Part shown: one piece after another, positions 48,523 through 56,677 of the stretch
Layout of the letters: the number at the start of each line of letters is the position of its first letter
Numbering within the stretch: position 1 is the first letter of the stretch
Assembly: GCF_900155985.1 (NCBI RefSeq)
Contig: NZ_FTMA01000002.1
Coordinates: forward strand, 124,001-188,000
Source of the DNA: Maribacter ulvicola
GTDB taxonomy: Bacteria > Bacteroidota > Bacteroidia > Flavobacteriales > Flavobacteriaceae
Direction: 5' to 3'
Length of the DNA stretch: 64,000 nucleotides
Notes under the pieces: model-generated
Database searches by the model: none
What the model was told of the DNA's origin: nothing
What the model saw: the letters and a program-made list of their open reading frames with translations, nothing else
Translations under genes and position numbers: made by a program

Positions 48523-49011
48523 TTACAACTTTTTTATAATATCCGTTACAATTTCATCTGGAGTTTGATCTATGGAAACTGTTAATGCATCTTTAGGAGT
48601 TTCTAGATCATCGAATTGAGACTGTAGTAAGCCTTTAGGCATATAATGATTTTTTCTTTTGGTTAGTCGTGCTTCTATAAGTTCAAAACTACCGTCTAAA
48701 AAGATAAATTGATGATGGTTCTCTAAATTTTTACCAAGTATTGTTCTGTATTTTTCCTTTAAGGATGAGCAAACAATGATTGCTCCAGTAGCTAAATTTT
48801 GAATTCCTACTTCATTAAGTTTTTCTAACCAATGCTGGCGATCAGCATCATTTAATGGATGCCCTTTTCGCATTTTCTCTACGTTAACTTCTGGATGAAA
48901 ATTGTCACCATCAAAAAAGGGAAATTGTAATTTCTCCGCTAATAGTTTACCAATGGTAGATTTACCACTACCAGAGACACCCATTAAGAATAAGATTTGT
49001 TTTTTAACCAT
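48523..49011 (-). CDS. gluconokinase
   Basis: 162 residues. P-loop GVSGSGKST (11-19), DGDNFHPEVNVEKMRKGHPL near 36 and LDGSFELIEARLTKRKNHYMP near 106, all of the GntK type. Phosphorylates gluconate. Two bases downstream of miaA on the same strand. Confidence 0.93.
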   Translation of the reverse strand: MVKKQILFLMGVSGSGKSTIGKLLAEKLQFPFFDGDNFHPEVNVEKMRKGHPLNDADRQHWLEKLNEVGIQNLATGAIIVCSSLKEKYRTILGKNLENHHQFIFLDGSFELIEARLTKRKNHYMPKGLLQSQFDDLETPKDALTVSIDQTPDEIVTDIIKKL

Positions 49012-49012
49012 G

Positions 49013-49924
49013 TTATAAATTTACAATTTCATTGTCTATTTCCGGTAGAAGGGTCTTAGGGTTATAATCGTATGCAATCCATTTGGTATCCTTGTTTCTT
49101 AAAAACCAGGTAAGTTGTCTTTTGGCGAATCTTCGTGTATTTTTCTTTATTTCAGATATAGCAAAATCTAATGTCCATTCTCCATCAAAATACTTAAAAA
49201 GTTCTTTGTAGCCAACTGTTTGTAAAGCATTGTAGTCCTTGTATTCAACTAAGCTATTAGCTTCATCTAATAATCCGGCTTCAACCATAAGATCAACACG
49301 TTCATTTATGCGCTGATAGATTAAAGGCCTTTCAGCCTTTAGCCCAATAGATAAAACTTTGAATGCTCTTTCCGCTTTTGGTTTGTTTAGAAATGATGAA
49401 TATGGAGAGCCGCTACCAATAGTAACTTCTAGTGCTCTGATAACTCTCTGAGGGTTGTAGATGTCTACCTTTTCAAAATATAAAGGATCTAGTTGCTTTA
49501 ATTTTTTTTGTAAAGCTTCAATACCATTCTCTGCTAGTTCTGTATTTAGGTTTTCACGAATAGATGGGTCCACGGTAGGGAAATTGTTTAAACCATCTGT
49601 AACAGCATTAACGTAGAGCCCGCTACCACCAACCATAATTATAACATCATGTATTTTAAAAAGATCAGATAATTTTTGGATAGCGTCTCGTTCAAAATCA
49701 CCAACCGTATAGTGTTCATGTATGCTTTTATGTTGTATGAAATGGTGTTTTGCTTGTGATAGCTCTTCAATGCTGGGTACTGCAGTACCAATATTCATTT
49801 CTTTGAAGAACTGTCTAGAATCTGCTGATATGATTTCGGTTTTGTAGTGTTGTGCCAGATTAATCGCCAATTTGGTCTTACCAATGGCAGTGGGCCCCAC
49901 TACTGATATAAGTATTTTATTCAT
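49013..49924 (-). CDS. miaA: tRNA dimethylallyltransferase
   Basis: 303 residues. P-loop VVGPTAIGKTKLA (GPTAIGKT 10-17), ISADSRQFFKEMNIGT near 34, VGGSGLYVNAV near 100, and KKNTRRFAKRQLTWFLRN near 261. It adds the isopentenyl group to A37 in tRNAs reading codons with U first. It overlaps the end of the ion channel gene by eight bases. Confidence 0.96.
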   Translation of the reverse strand: MNKILISVVGPTAIGKTKLAINLAQHYKTEIISADSRQFFKEMNIGTAVPSIEELSQAKHHFIQHKSIHEHYTVGDFERDAIQKLSDLFKIHDVIIMVGGSGLYVNAVTDGLNNFPTVDPSIRENLNTELAENGIEALQKKLKQLDPLYFEKVDIYNPQRVIRALEVTIGSGSPYSSFLNKPKAERAFKVLSIGLKAERPLIYQRINERVDLMVEAGLLDEANSLVEYKDYNALQTVGYKELFKYFDGEWTLDFAISEIKKNTRRFAKRQLTWFLRNKDTKWIAYDYNPKTLLPEIDNEIVNL

Positions 49925-50774
49925 TTAATATAGATCCGCAGTTATAACAATGTGTGGCATCATCTCTATGACCTTCTTTGCTGCAAGTTGGACAGCATTG
50001 TGTGTTTACATGAACGTAGCTGTCAGATTTCTTTAGGTCAGTGTTGTCTTTGCTTTGTTTGGAAAATTCAGCCGTAACCATACCTGTGGGTACGGCAATA
50101 ATACCATAACCTAAAAGCATAATAATGGTAGCTATTGCTTGACCTTGTGGGGTTATAGGGGCAATGTCACCATAACCAACGGTAGTAAGTGTTACTATGG
50201 TCCAGTAAATACTTGTAGGTATGCTTGTAAATCCAGCTTCATCTCCTTCTATTAAATACATAAGGGTTCCCATCATTACAGAAGCGATGAGCACAGCAAA
50301 TAGAAATACGGTAATTTTTGCCCTACTGGCTTTTAAAGCTCTTTTTAATTGTGATGCTTCTCCTAAAAAACGAGCAAGTTTGAGAATGCGAAAAACTCTT
50401 AAAAGCCTAAATGCACGAACAGCTAAAAGCACTTGTGAGCCTGCAAAAATATAAGAGATGTAAAGCGGTATGGTAGATAGAAAGTCAATGATACCATAAA
50501 AACTAAAGATGTATTTACTTGGTTTTTTAATACAGACAATGCGTGCAATGTATTCTATAGTAAAGAAAATGGTAACCAGCCACTCAAGAACAAAAAGGAT
50601 TTCATGATATTCTGTATCAATAGCCTTAACGCTTTCAAGCATGATAAGAATTACGCTGAATATGATAATTATGAAGAGAATAATATCGAATAATTTACCC
50701 ATAGGGGTATCTGCTTCATAAATAATTTCATGAATTTTGTGTTTCCAAGGTGATAATTTTTCTTCCTCCTTCAA
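49917..50774 (-). CDS. voltage-gated K+ channel-like protein with C-terminal zinc ribbon
   Basis: 285 residues. Six membrane helices: S1 about 26-47, S2 55-77, S3 about 92-112, S4 with regular arginines RAFRLLRVFRILKLAR near 120-135, S5 and S6, and the selectivity filter TLTTVGYGDIAP near 195-206. After S6 comes VTAEFSKQ, then a soluble tail ending CCPTC-(x)-CYNC, a zinc ribbon. It would pass K+ in the inner membrane. The start is a TTG (no ATG near); stop codon of the upstream gene lies one base away. The zinc tail is unusual. Confidence 0.92.
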   Translation of the reverse strand: MKEEEKLSPWKHKIHEIIYEADTPMGKLFDIILFIIIIFSVILIMLESVKAIDTEYHEILFVLEWLVTIFFTIEYIARIVCIKKPSKYIFSFYGIIDFLSTIPLYISYIFAGSQVLLAVRAFRLLRVFRILKLARFLGEASQLKRALKASRAKITVFLFAVLIASVMMGTLMYLIEGDEAGFTSIPTSIYWTIVTLTTVGYGDIAPITPQGQAIATIIMLLGYGIIAVPTGMVTAEFSKQSKDNTDLKKSDSYVHVNTQCCPTCSKEGHRDDATHCYNCGSILNE

Positions 50775-50775
50775 A

Positions 50776-52143
50776 CTAATCGTTTATTTCTACTATTTTT
50801 AGTACGTTTTTCTTTCTTAGATAAGATTCTATAAGATAATTAGCATCGCGAGTACCGTTCATAGGTGTAATTATACTTTCTAAGATATGAATATTATTTA
50901 TTTGATAGTTTAAATCATAGTAGCCAAAGCCTACTAAAGAGCCGTTTTTAATTAAAATGGCGCTTTGTTCTCCAATTTCTCGACCCTTATCTACGACTAC
51001 AACTTTATTGGCTTTAATGTTGTTCTGAGTGGTTGCGGTGATAACGCGTTTGTTGTATTCTTCAACGTCTTCTTTGTTAATGCATGCTCCTTTGCAATTT
51101 CCATCACTATAACCAGAACAATGGTTGCGAGCTTCACTGATGCCGTTTACTTTTTCACAAAGCCCAAATTCTTTGGTAATTTTATAAAGATAATTCTTAG
51201 CACTGAATACACCATTAAAAAGCCCTATAGGCTCTATACATGCTTTATAAGGTTTAATATCCAAGGAAAAATAACCATTTTCATTAACGCTTTTACAAAT
51301 AGCGTGACTATACATTCTTTTTTTAGGGATAATGCTATACTTAGGTCTTAGTTTTAGTAGCTCTTCATGCTCCTTTAAAATAGCAACAAGTTCATTACCG
51401 GTAAGTTCAAAAGTTACTTTTTTAGTGTCTTTGGTTAGCTTTCTGGATTTATTATTGGTCTTGGTGAAGATTTGGTTGACTTTCTTTTTTATATCGGTGG
51501 ATTTGCTCAGGTGAATAATATCCCCGTCCTTATTGTGCATATAAAAGACTCCGGTTTTATTGGGCAAGTCTTGTATTATATCCAATTGTTTTTCAGATAA
51601 TTCTCCTTGTGTTTCCTTTCTGATCGTGTCTTTAATGATTATTTTCTCTGAATCCTTGGCAAGTAAAAGTTTAAATAGCTTAATAGTAGCCAATGCATCA
51701 CCGTTGGCACGGTGCCTATCGCTTACGGGTATACCTAGAGACCTTACCAATTTACCCAAGCTATAGGACTCCGCATCTGGTAATAATAGCTTGGATAGAT
51801 CTACGGTACAGAGGGTTTTACGTTCAAAGTTATATCCTAAACGTCTAAATTCTGTCCTTAGGATTCTGTAATCGAATTGAGCGTTGTGTGCTACAATAAC
51901 CGTATCTTCCGTAATCTCTATAATGCGTTTGGCCACCTCGTAAAACTTAGGAGCCGTTCTAAGCATTTTACTGTTTATACCGGTAAGCTTTACAACGAAA
52001 GGTTGTATTTCCCTTTCAGGATTTACAAGGCTTATAAATTTGTCGACTACTTTTTGACCATCAAATTTATGAATAGCAATTTCAGTGATTCCCTCTTCGT
52101 TAAATTTTCCTCCGGTAGTTTCAATATCTAAAATTGCGTACAT
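50776..52143 (-). CDS. DEDDh exonuclease fused to a UvrC/Cho-like GIY-YIG region
   Basis: 455 residues. Residues 1-170 are a DnaQ-type exonuclease: YAILDIETTGG (D and E of motif I), VIVAHNAQFDYRIL (motif II) and SDRHRANGDALATIKLF (motif III, H-x-x-D). From about 195 a UvrC-like GIY-YIG region follows: NKTGVFYMHNKDGDIIHLSKS then STDIKKKVNQIF, and a tail with CSGYSDGNCKGACINKED, a cluster of cysteines. In UvrC the second motif is I-Y-V-G-K and an Arg follows; here they read I-H-L-S-K and Lys, so the nuclease site is altered. Probably acts in DNA repair or proofreading. Co-transcribed with the channel gene. Confidence 0.88.
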   Translation of the reverse strand: MYAILDIETTGGKFNEEGITEIAIHKFDGQKVVDKFISLVNPEREIQPFVVKLTGINSKMLRTAPKFYEVAKRIIEITEDTVIVAHNAQFDYRILRTEFRRLGYNFERKTLCTVDLSKLLLPDAESYSLGKLVRSLGIPVSDRHRANGDALATIKLFKLLLAKDSEKIIIKDTIRKETQGELSEKQLDIIQDLPNKTGVFYMHNKDGDIIHLSKSTDIKKKVNQIFTKTNNKSRKLTKDTKKVTFELTGNELVAILKEHEELLKLRPKYSIIPKKRMYSHAICKSVNENGYFSLDIKPYKACIEPIGLFNGVFSAKNYLYKITKEFGLCEKVNGISEARNHCSGYSDGNCKGACINKEDVEEYNKRVITATTQNNIKANKVVVVDKGREIGEQSAILIKNGSLVGFGYYDLNYQINNIHILESIITPMNGTRDANYLIESYLRKKNVLKIVEIND

Positions 52144-52183
52144 GTATTCTAATATAATTTATGGGGTGGTAGTATTTTAGAGG

Positions 52184-52837
52184 TTAATTTCTAGATCCAA
52201 AGATACTACTTCCTATACGTACCATAGTACTACCTTCTTCAATTGCGATTTTATAATCACCGCTCATCCCCATAGAAAGGGTAGTGAAATCGGCATAATT
52301 ACTTTTAAGTTTTGTGAATAGCATTTTTAATCCGCTGAACTCTCTACGTACTTGATCCATATTATCGGTAAAGGTGGCCATCCCCATTAATCCTTCAATT
52401 TTCACATTATTGTAAGCTTTAAACTCTTCATTATTTACTAATTCAAGTAATTCCTTTTCATTGAACCCAAACTTAGTATCCTCTTCGGCAATATGTACTT
52501 GAAGTAAGCATGAGATAACGCGATTATGTTTCTCTGCTTGTTTGTTTATTTCTGCCAATAACCTAGGGCTGTCAACCCCATGAACCAAAGAAACGTATTC
52601 TGCCATATACTTGACTTTATTACGTTGTAAGTGTCCGATCATATGCCATTCAATATCTTTTGGCAAATTAGCCCACTTTTCTGTCATTTCTTGAACCCTA
52701 TTTTCTCCAAAAACACGTTGTCCTTCATCATAAGTCTCTTGAATGAATGACATTGGTTTTGTTTTGGAAACAGCAACCAAAGTCACGGCATCAGGAATGG
52801 TTTGTTTAATATTTGATAGGTTTTCTTTTATAGACAT
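52184..52837 (-). CDS. YggS/PROSC-family PLP-binding protein
   Basis: 217 residues. PLP-binding Lys25 in LVAVSKTKP, FGENRVQEMTEKW near 43, WHMIGHLQRNKVKYM near 65, and LSMGMSGDYKIAIEEGSTMVRIGSSIFG near the end (in parts). It keeps pyridoxal phosphate levels balanced and is not a racemase. Forty bases upstream of the exonuclease gene end on the same strand. Confidence 0.94.
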   Translation of the reverse strand: MSIKENLSNIKQTIPDAVTLVAVSKTKPMSFIQETYDEGQRVFGENRVQEMTEKWANLPKDIEWHMIGHLQRNKVKYMAEYVSLVHGVDSPRLLAEINKQAEKHNRVISCLLQVHIAEEDTKFGFNEKELLELVNNEEFKAYNNVKIEGLMGMATFTDNMDQVRREFSGLKMLFTKLKSNYADFTTLSMGMSGDYKIAIEEGSTMVRIGSSIFGSRN

Positions 52838-52862
52838 ATCACTTTATACTTCTTGAATACTT

Positions 52863-53753
52863 TTATTTTGAAAACTGACTTGATACTACCGCTGCTTTTT
52901 TACTTTCTGAATAATCATAAAACCCTTCTCCGGATTTTACTCCTTTTTTTCCGGCCATAACCATATTAGCAAGTAATGGTGATGGTGCATATTTAGGTTT
53001 TTTGAATCCGTCATGCATCACATTTAAAATAGAAAGGCAAACATCTAACCCTATAAAATCTGCTAATTGTAAGGGACCCATTGGGTGTGCCATTCCTAGT
53101 TTCATTACGGTATCAATTTCTTCGACACCTGCAACACCATGGTGTAAGGTTTCAATAGCTTCATTGATCATGGGCATTAAAATTCTGTTCGCTACAAAAC
53201 CAGGGTAGTCGTTCACTTCTGTAGGTGTCTTTCCTAATTTTTTAGAAAGTTCCATGACAGCAGTTGTGGTCTCGTTAGAAGAGCTGTAGCCACGAATTAT
53301 TTCTACCAATTTCATTATGGGAACCGGATTCATAAAATGCATTCCAATAACTTTATCGGGTCTGGTGGTAGCTGCGGCAATCTGAGTTATGGAGATGGAC
53401 GATGTGTTAGAGGCCAAAATGGTATTTGCATCACAAACGTCATCAAGCTCTTTAAAAATTTTCAACTTGATGGTTACATTTTCTGTAGCAGCTTCAATGG
53501 CAAGATCAACTTTTGATACACCGGCTTTCAATTCTGTAAAAGATTTGATATTTGCTAGTGTGTTTTCTTTGTCAGATATAGTTATTTTTTCTTTAGCTAC
53601 CATTCTGTCCAAATTCTTGGCAATGGTGGCAAGACCTTTATCTAAGGCTTCTTTAGAAACATCAATTAAGTGAACCTGAAATTTGTTTTGGGCAAATACG
53701 TGGGCAATTCCGTTGCCCATTGTACCTGCACCTATAACTGCAATTGTTTTCAT
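52863..53753 (-). CDS. 3-hydroxybutyryl-CoA dehydrogenase
   Basis: 296 residues. NAD-binding VIGAGTMGNGIAHVFAQ at the front (GxGxxG), catalytic GMHFMNPVPIMKLVE with His near 138, EIIRGYSSSNETT, and the C-terminal NRILMPMINEAI and LGMAHPMGPLQLADFIGLD. Oxidises or reduces 3-hydroxyacyl-CoA. Its ATG overlaps the end of the oxidoreductase gene by four bases. Confidence 0.94.
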   Translation of the reverse strand: MKTIAVIGAGTMGNGIAHVFAQNKFQVHLIDVSKEALDKGLATIAKNLDRMVAKEKITISDKENTLANIKSFTELKAGVSKVDLAIEAATENVTIKLKIFKELDDVCDANTILASNTSSISITQIAAATTRPDKVIGMHFMNPVPIMKLVEIIRGYSSSNETTTAVMELSKKLGKTPTEVNDYPGFVANRILMPMINEAIETLHHGVAGVEEIDTVMKLGMAHPMGPLQLADFIGLDVCLSILNVMHDGFKKPKYAPSPLLANMVMAGKKGVKSGEGFYDYSESKKAAVVSSQFSK

Positions 53754-54724
53754 ATTTTACTTGGATTAAATGCTGCAATAATTTGTAGTGCCACTTTCAG
53801 TGCTTGTGTTCCTTGCTTTAAGCTAACAACAGGAGTTGAGTTATTGTTTATGGCATCCGCAAAAGATTCAAGCTCATCTAAAATGGCGTTGTTGGTCTCA
53901 ATAGCCGGATTTTCAAAATAAATCTGTTTTTTAATACCCTCTGCGTTTTGTAAAATCATATCAAAATCTCCCGGTGCTTTTGGAGCATCCTTCATCTTTA
54001 CAACTTCAACTTTTTTCTCAAGAAAATCTACAGATATGTAGGCATCCTTTTGAAAGAAGCGAGATTTTCTCATGTTTTTTAAAGAGATTCTACTAGCCGT
54101 TAAATTAGCAACGCAGCCATTTGCAAATTCTATTCTGGCATTTGCAATATCAGGAGATTGGCTTATTACGGAAACTCCGCTAGCGTTTACCTGTATCACT
54201 TCAGAATTTACAACACTTAAAATAGCATCAATATCATGGATCATTAAATCTAGAACAACAGGAACATCGGTACCTCTTGGGTTAAATTCAGCCAATCTGT
54301 GTGCTTCAATGAACATGGGGTCTTTTATAGCGTGCTTTACAGAGGTGAATGCGGGATTAAAACGTTCTACATGTCCTACTTGTCCTTTTACGCCATATTC
54401 GGCCTCTAGGGAGAGTAATGCGTTAGCTTCCTCCAAGGTGTGTGTAATGGGTTTTTCAATGAATATATGCTTTCTTTTTTCAATAGCTTTTTTTGCACAA
54501 TCGTAATGCGAAAGGGTAGGGGTTACAATATCCACTACATCTACGGCATCCATTAAATCATCAAGATTATTGAAATAAGTATATCCAAACTCCGTACTTA
54601 CTTTTTCTCCATTAGAATTATCGGCATCGTAGAAACCAACAAGTTCATATTTTTTAGATTCATTTAGAAGTCTAAGGTGGATTTTACCTAGATGCCCAGC
54701 TCCTAAAACACCAACTTTTAACAT
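53750..54724 (-). CDS. Gfo/Idh/MocA-family oxidoreductase
   Basis: 324 residues from ATG 54724. NAD(P)-binding GVLGAGHLGKIHLRLL (GxGxxG), then VDVVDIVTPTLSHYDCAKKAI, and the catalytic EKPITHT motif (IFIEKPITHT near 95). Substrate unknown, usually a sugar or inositol derivative; in flavobacteria it often sits beside a 3-hydroxyacyl-CoA dehydrogenase. Promoter TATTTTTG at 54740-54747 lies 16 bases before this ATG and excludes the longer TTG frame. Confidence 0.92.
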   Translation of the reverse strand: MLKVGVLGAGHLGKIHLRLLNESKKYELVGFYDADNSNGEKVSTEFGYTYFNNLDDLMDAVDVVDIVTPTLSHYDCAKKAIEKRKHIFIEKPITHTLEEANALLSLEAEYGVKGQVGHVERFNPAFTSVKHAIKDPMFIEAHRLAEFNPRGTDVPVVLDLMIHDIDAILSVVNSEVIQVNASGVSVISQSPDIANARIEFANGCVANLTASRISLKNMRKSRFFQKDAYISVDFLEKKVEVVKMKDAPKAPGDFDMILQNAEGIKKQIYFENPAIETNNAILDELESFADAINNNSTPVVSLKQGTQALKVALQIIAAFNPSKI

Positions 54725-54739
54725 TTGTTTCGTTTTCCT

Positions 54740-54747
54740 CAAAAATA
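54740..54747 (-). promoter_or_regulatory. -7 promoter element of the Gfo/Idh/MocA operon (TATTTTTG)
   Basis: Minus-strand TATTTTTG, 16 bases before the ATG at 54724. Confidence 0.6.
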
Positions 54748-54844
54748 CGCATAGTTAAGATACTTTTATCCTATGGTGTATTTCAATTTATTAAAAAATA
54801 AGGATAAGTTTTCGTTGGTTCTTCTGTTGTATAAAGAACTTTAC

Positions 54845-54852
54845 TAACTTTG
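54845..54852 (+). promoter_or_regulatory. -7 promoter element of pcm (TAACTTTG)
   Basis: TAACTTTG 20 bases before the TTG start of pcm. Confidence 0.6.
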
Positions 54853-54871
54853 AAGAACAAACCGATTACCA

Positions 54872-55513
54872 TTGAAAGATACCTTAAAACACAGGGGCAT
54901 GCGCAACCATCTAGCGCAAGTATTGATAGACAAAGGAATAGCTGACAAAAACGTTTTGGACGCCGTTAGAGAGATACCTAGGCATTTATTTATGGATAGT
55001 AGTTTTGAGGGGCATGCCTATCAAAACAAAGCATTTCCTATTGCTGCAAACCAAACAATTTCTCATCCCTATACCGTTGCTTTTCAGACAGAATTATTAG
55101 ACCTGGAACAAGGACAAAAAGTATTGGAAATTGGTACCGGAAGTGGTTACCAGACAGCTGTACTTTTAAAATTAAGAGTTAAGGTCTACACCGTGGAAAG
55201 ACAGCTAGAATTATTTAAAAAAACCAGTATTTTTTTTAAGAAAATGGGATACAGGCCTAAACAAGTAATCTTTGGAGATGGCTATAAAGGTTTGCCTAAG
55301 GAAGCACCGTTTGATCGCATTATAGTAACCGCAGGGGCGCCCGCAGTGCCTAAAGCTTTATTGTCGCAATTAAAAGTAGGAGGTAGGTTGGTAATACCAA
55401 TAGGTTTTGAAGAACAAATAATGACTTTGTTCGTGAGAACTACAGAAAAGGAATTTTCAAAGACAGAGTACGGTTCATTTAGATTTGTACCGTTATTGGA
55501 AAATAAAAACTAA
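54872..55513 (+). CDS. pcm: protein-L-isoaspartate O-methyltransferase
   Basis: 213 residues from a TTG at 54872: no ATG precedes the family-like N-terminus [21 protein letters not shown] motif [18 protein letters not shown] near 88, [12 protein letters not shown], and the conserved [22 protein letters not shown] near 148. It repairs damaged aspartyl residues. Its stop overlaps that of smpB by three bases (convergent). Confidence 0.94.
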   Translation: MKDTLKHRGMRNHLAQVLIDKGIADKNVLDAVREIPRHLFMDSSFEGHAYQNKAFPIAANQTISHPYTVAFQTELLDLEQGQKVLEIGTGSGYQTAVLLKLRVKVYTVERQLELFKKTSIFFKKMGYRPKQVIFGDGYKGLPKEAPFDRIIVTAGAPAVPKALLSQLKVGGRLVIPIGFEEQIMTLFVRTTEKEFSKTEYGSFRFVPLLENKN

Positions 55514-55971
55514 CCGTTGAAATTCTTTTTAATGCGGTCAAGATCCCTTTTGTTATCACGATCTTTTATAGACTCTCTTTTGTCATAGAGCTTTTTACCT
55601 TTGGCCAAAGCAATTTGCATTTTTGCAAAGCCTCTTTCGTTTATAAAAACACGAAGTGGTACAATGGTTAGTCCAGAGGTGTTAACTTCTTTGCTGAGTT
55701 TTTTGAGTTCCCTTCTTTGTAAAAGTAATTTACGCGCTGCTTTTGGTTTATGATTAAAATGAGATGCGTGAGAGTATTCATCAATTTGCATGTTGATCAC
55801 AAACAGCTCATCTTTATCATTGAATTCACAAAAACTCTCTGATATAGACGCACGACCTTCTCTAATGGCTTTAATCTCGGTACCTGCTAAAACGATACCT
55901 GCCGTATATTTATCTAAAAGCTCGTATTCAAAACGAGCTCTTTTGTTCTTAATGTTTATAGTATTCTGCAT
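55510..55971 (-). CDS. smpB: SsrA-binding protein SmpB
   Basis: 153 residues. Start ATG 55971 follows from the promoter TATTTTTG (55978-55985), which lies inside the longer open frame, so the mRNA would be nearly leaderless. Family stretches: [39 protein letters not shown] and basic C-terminal [20 protein letters not shown]. Partner of tmRNA in rescue of stalled ribosomes. No tmRNA gene is in this window. Confidence 0.96.
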   Translation of the reverse strand: MQNTINIKNKRARFEYELLDKYTAGIVLAGTEIKAIREGRASISESFCEFNDKDELFVINMQIDEYSHASHFNHKPKAARKLLLQRRELKKLSKEVNTSGLTIVPLRVFINERGFAKMQIALAKGKKLYDKRESIKDRDNKRDLDRIKKNFNG

Positions 55972-55977
55972 TACAGG

Positions 55978-55985
55978 CAAAAATA
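55978..55985 (-). promoter_or_regulatory. -7 promoter element of smpB (TATTTTTG)
   Basis: Minus-strand TATTTTTG ends seven bases before the smpB ATG, so transcription would begin on or just before the start codon. Confidence 0.55.
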
Positions 55986-56050
55986 AGAACATTTCAATGA
56001 ATGTCTTAGCCTTTTAAAACTTATTGCTAATGATATTCTTTGTAGTTCAT

Positions 56051-56593
56051 TTAATCTGGACAGTTACAGTTAAAAATTAGTTTTTCTACTGAAGAAATGC
56101 CATTGATGGTTTTAACGATAAATAAAGTACCGTTTTCACTGTCGTCAAGATCATAATACTTTTGTTCATCAATTAATTTATTTACAAATTCAGGAGTAGT
56201 GTTGCTGTGACCAACGATCAAGACGTTACTATTTAAATTATCGGTTTTAAATTGGTCAATATCAATAGTATTAGGGTCATAGTACTGCACATCTACGTTT
56301 TGTTTTACCGATGTAGGAGCAGCCGTCATAGAGGTTCTGTTGTAGTCAGTTGAGTAAATAGCATTGAATTCTACCTCTGAAAGAATTTCAGCCCAATGCA
56401 TAGCTCTACCTAACCCTTTCTGATTTAGTTCAGGGTCAGAATCGCTAGGATTGTTTCTATCTTTTTCCGCATGTCTGATGAGATAAAAAGTTGAAATAGA
56501 AGTTTGTTCTTGCGATGAATCTAATACGGGTTCATCTTTGCAAGAAAGATTGATTGCTAAAAAAATTAAAAGAGCAATTTTTAATGCTTTCAT
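56051..56593 (-). CDS. histidine phosphatase-family (SixA-like) lipoprotein
   Basis: 180 residues. Leader ends INLSC (Cys 18), a lipoprotein site. The phosphatase core has FYLIRHAEKDRNNPSDSDP (R-H-x-E, near 37), LNQKGLGRAMHWAEIL, FNAIYSTDYNRTSMTAAP, and NVLIVGHSNTTPEFV near 134 with the second catalytic His. Acts outside the cytosol on an unknown phosphate ester. Single gene. Confidence 0.92.
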   Translation of the reverse strand: MKALKIALLIFLAINLSCKDEPVLDSSQEQTSISTFYLIRHAEKDRNNPSDSDPELNQKGLGRAMHWAEILSEVEFNAIYSTDYNRTSMTAAPTSVKQNVDVQYYDPNTIDIDQFKTDNLNSNVLIVGHSNTTPEFVNKLIDEQKYYDLDDSENGTLFIVKTINGISSVEKLIFNCNCPD

Positions 56594-56677
56594 GAAATTT
56601 TGTTTGTAGAATTAATTTAATAACTAAAATTACTTCAAATTAGTACTATAAATAGTCTATTTTTTGTTTTTTTGCAT

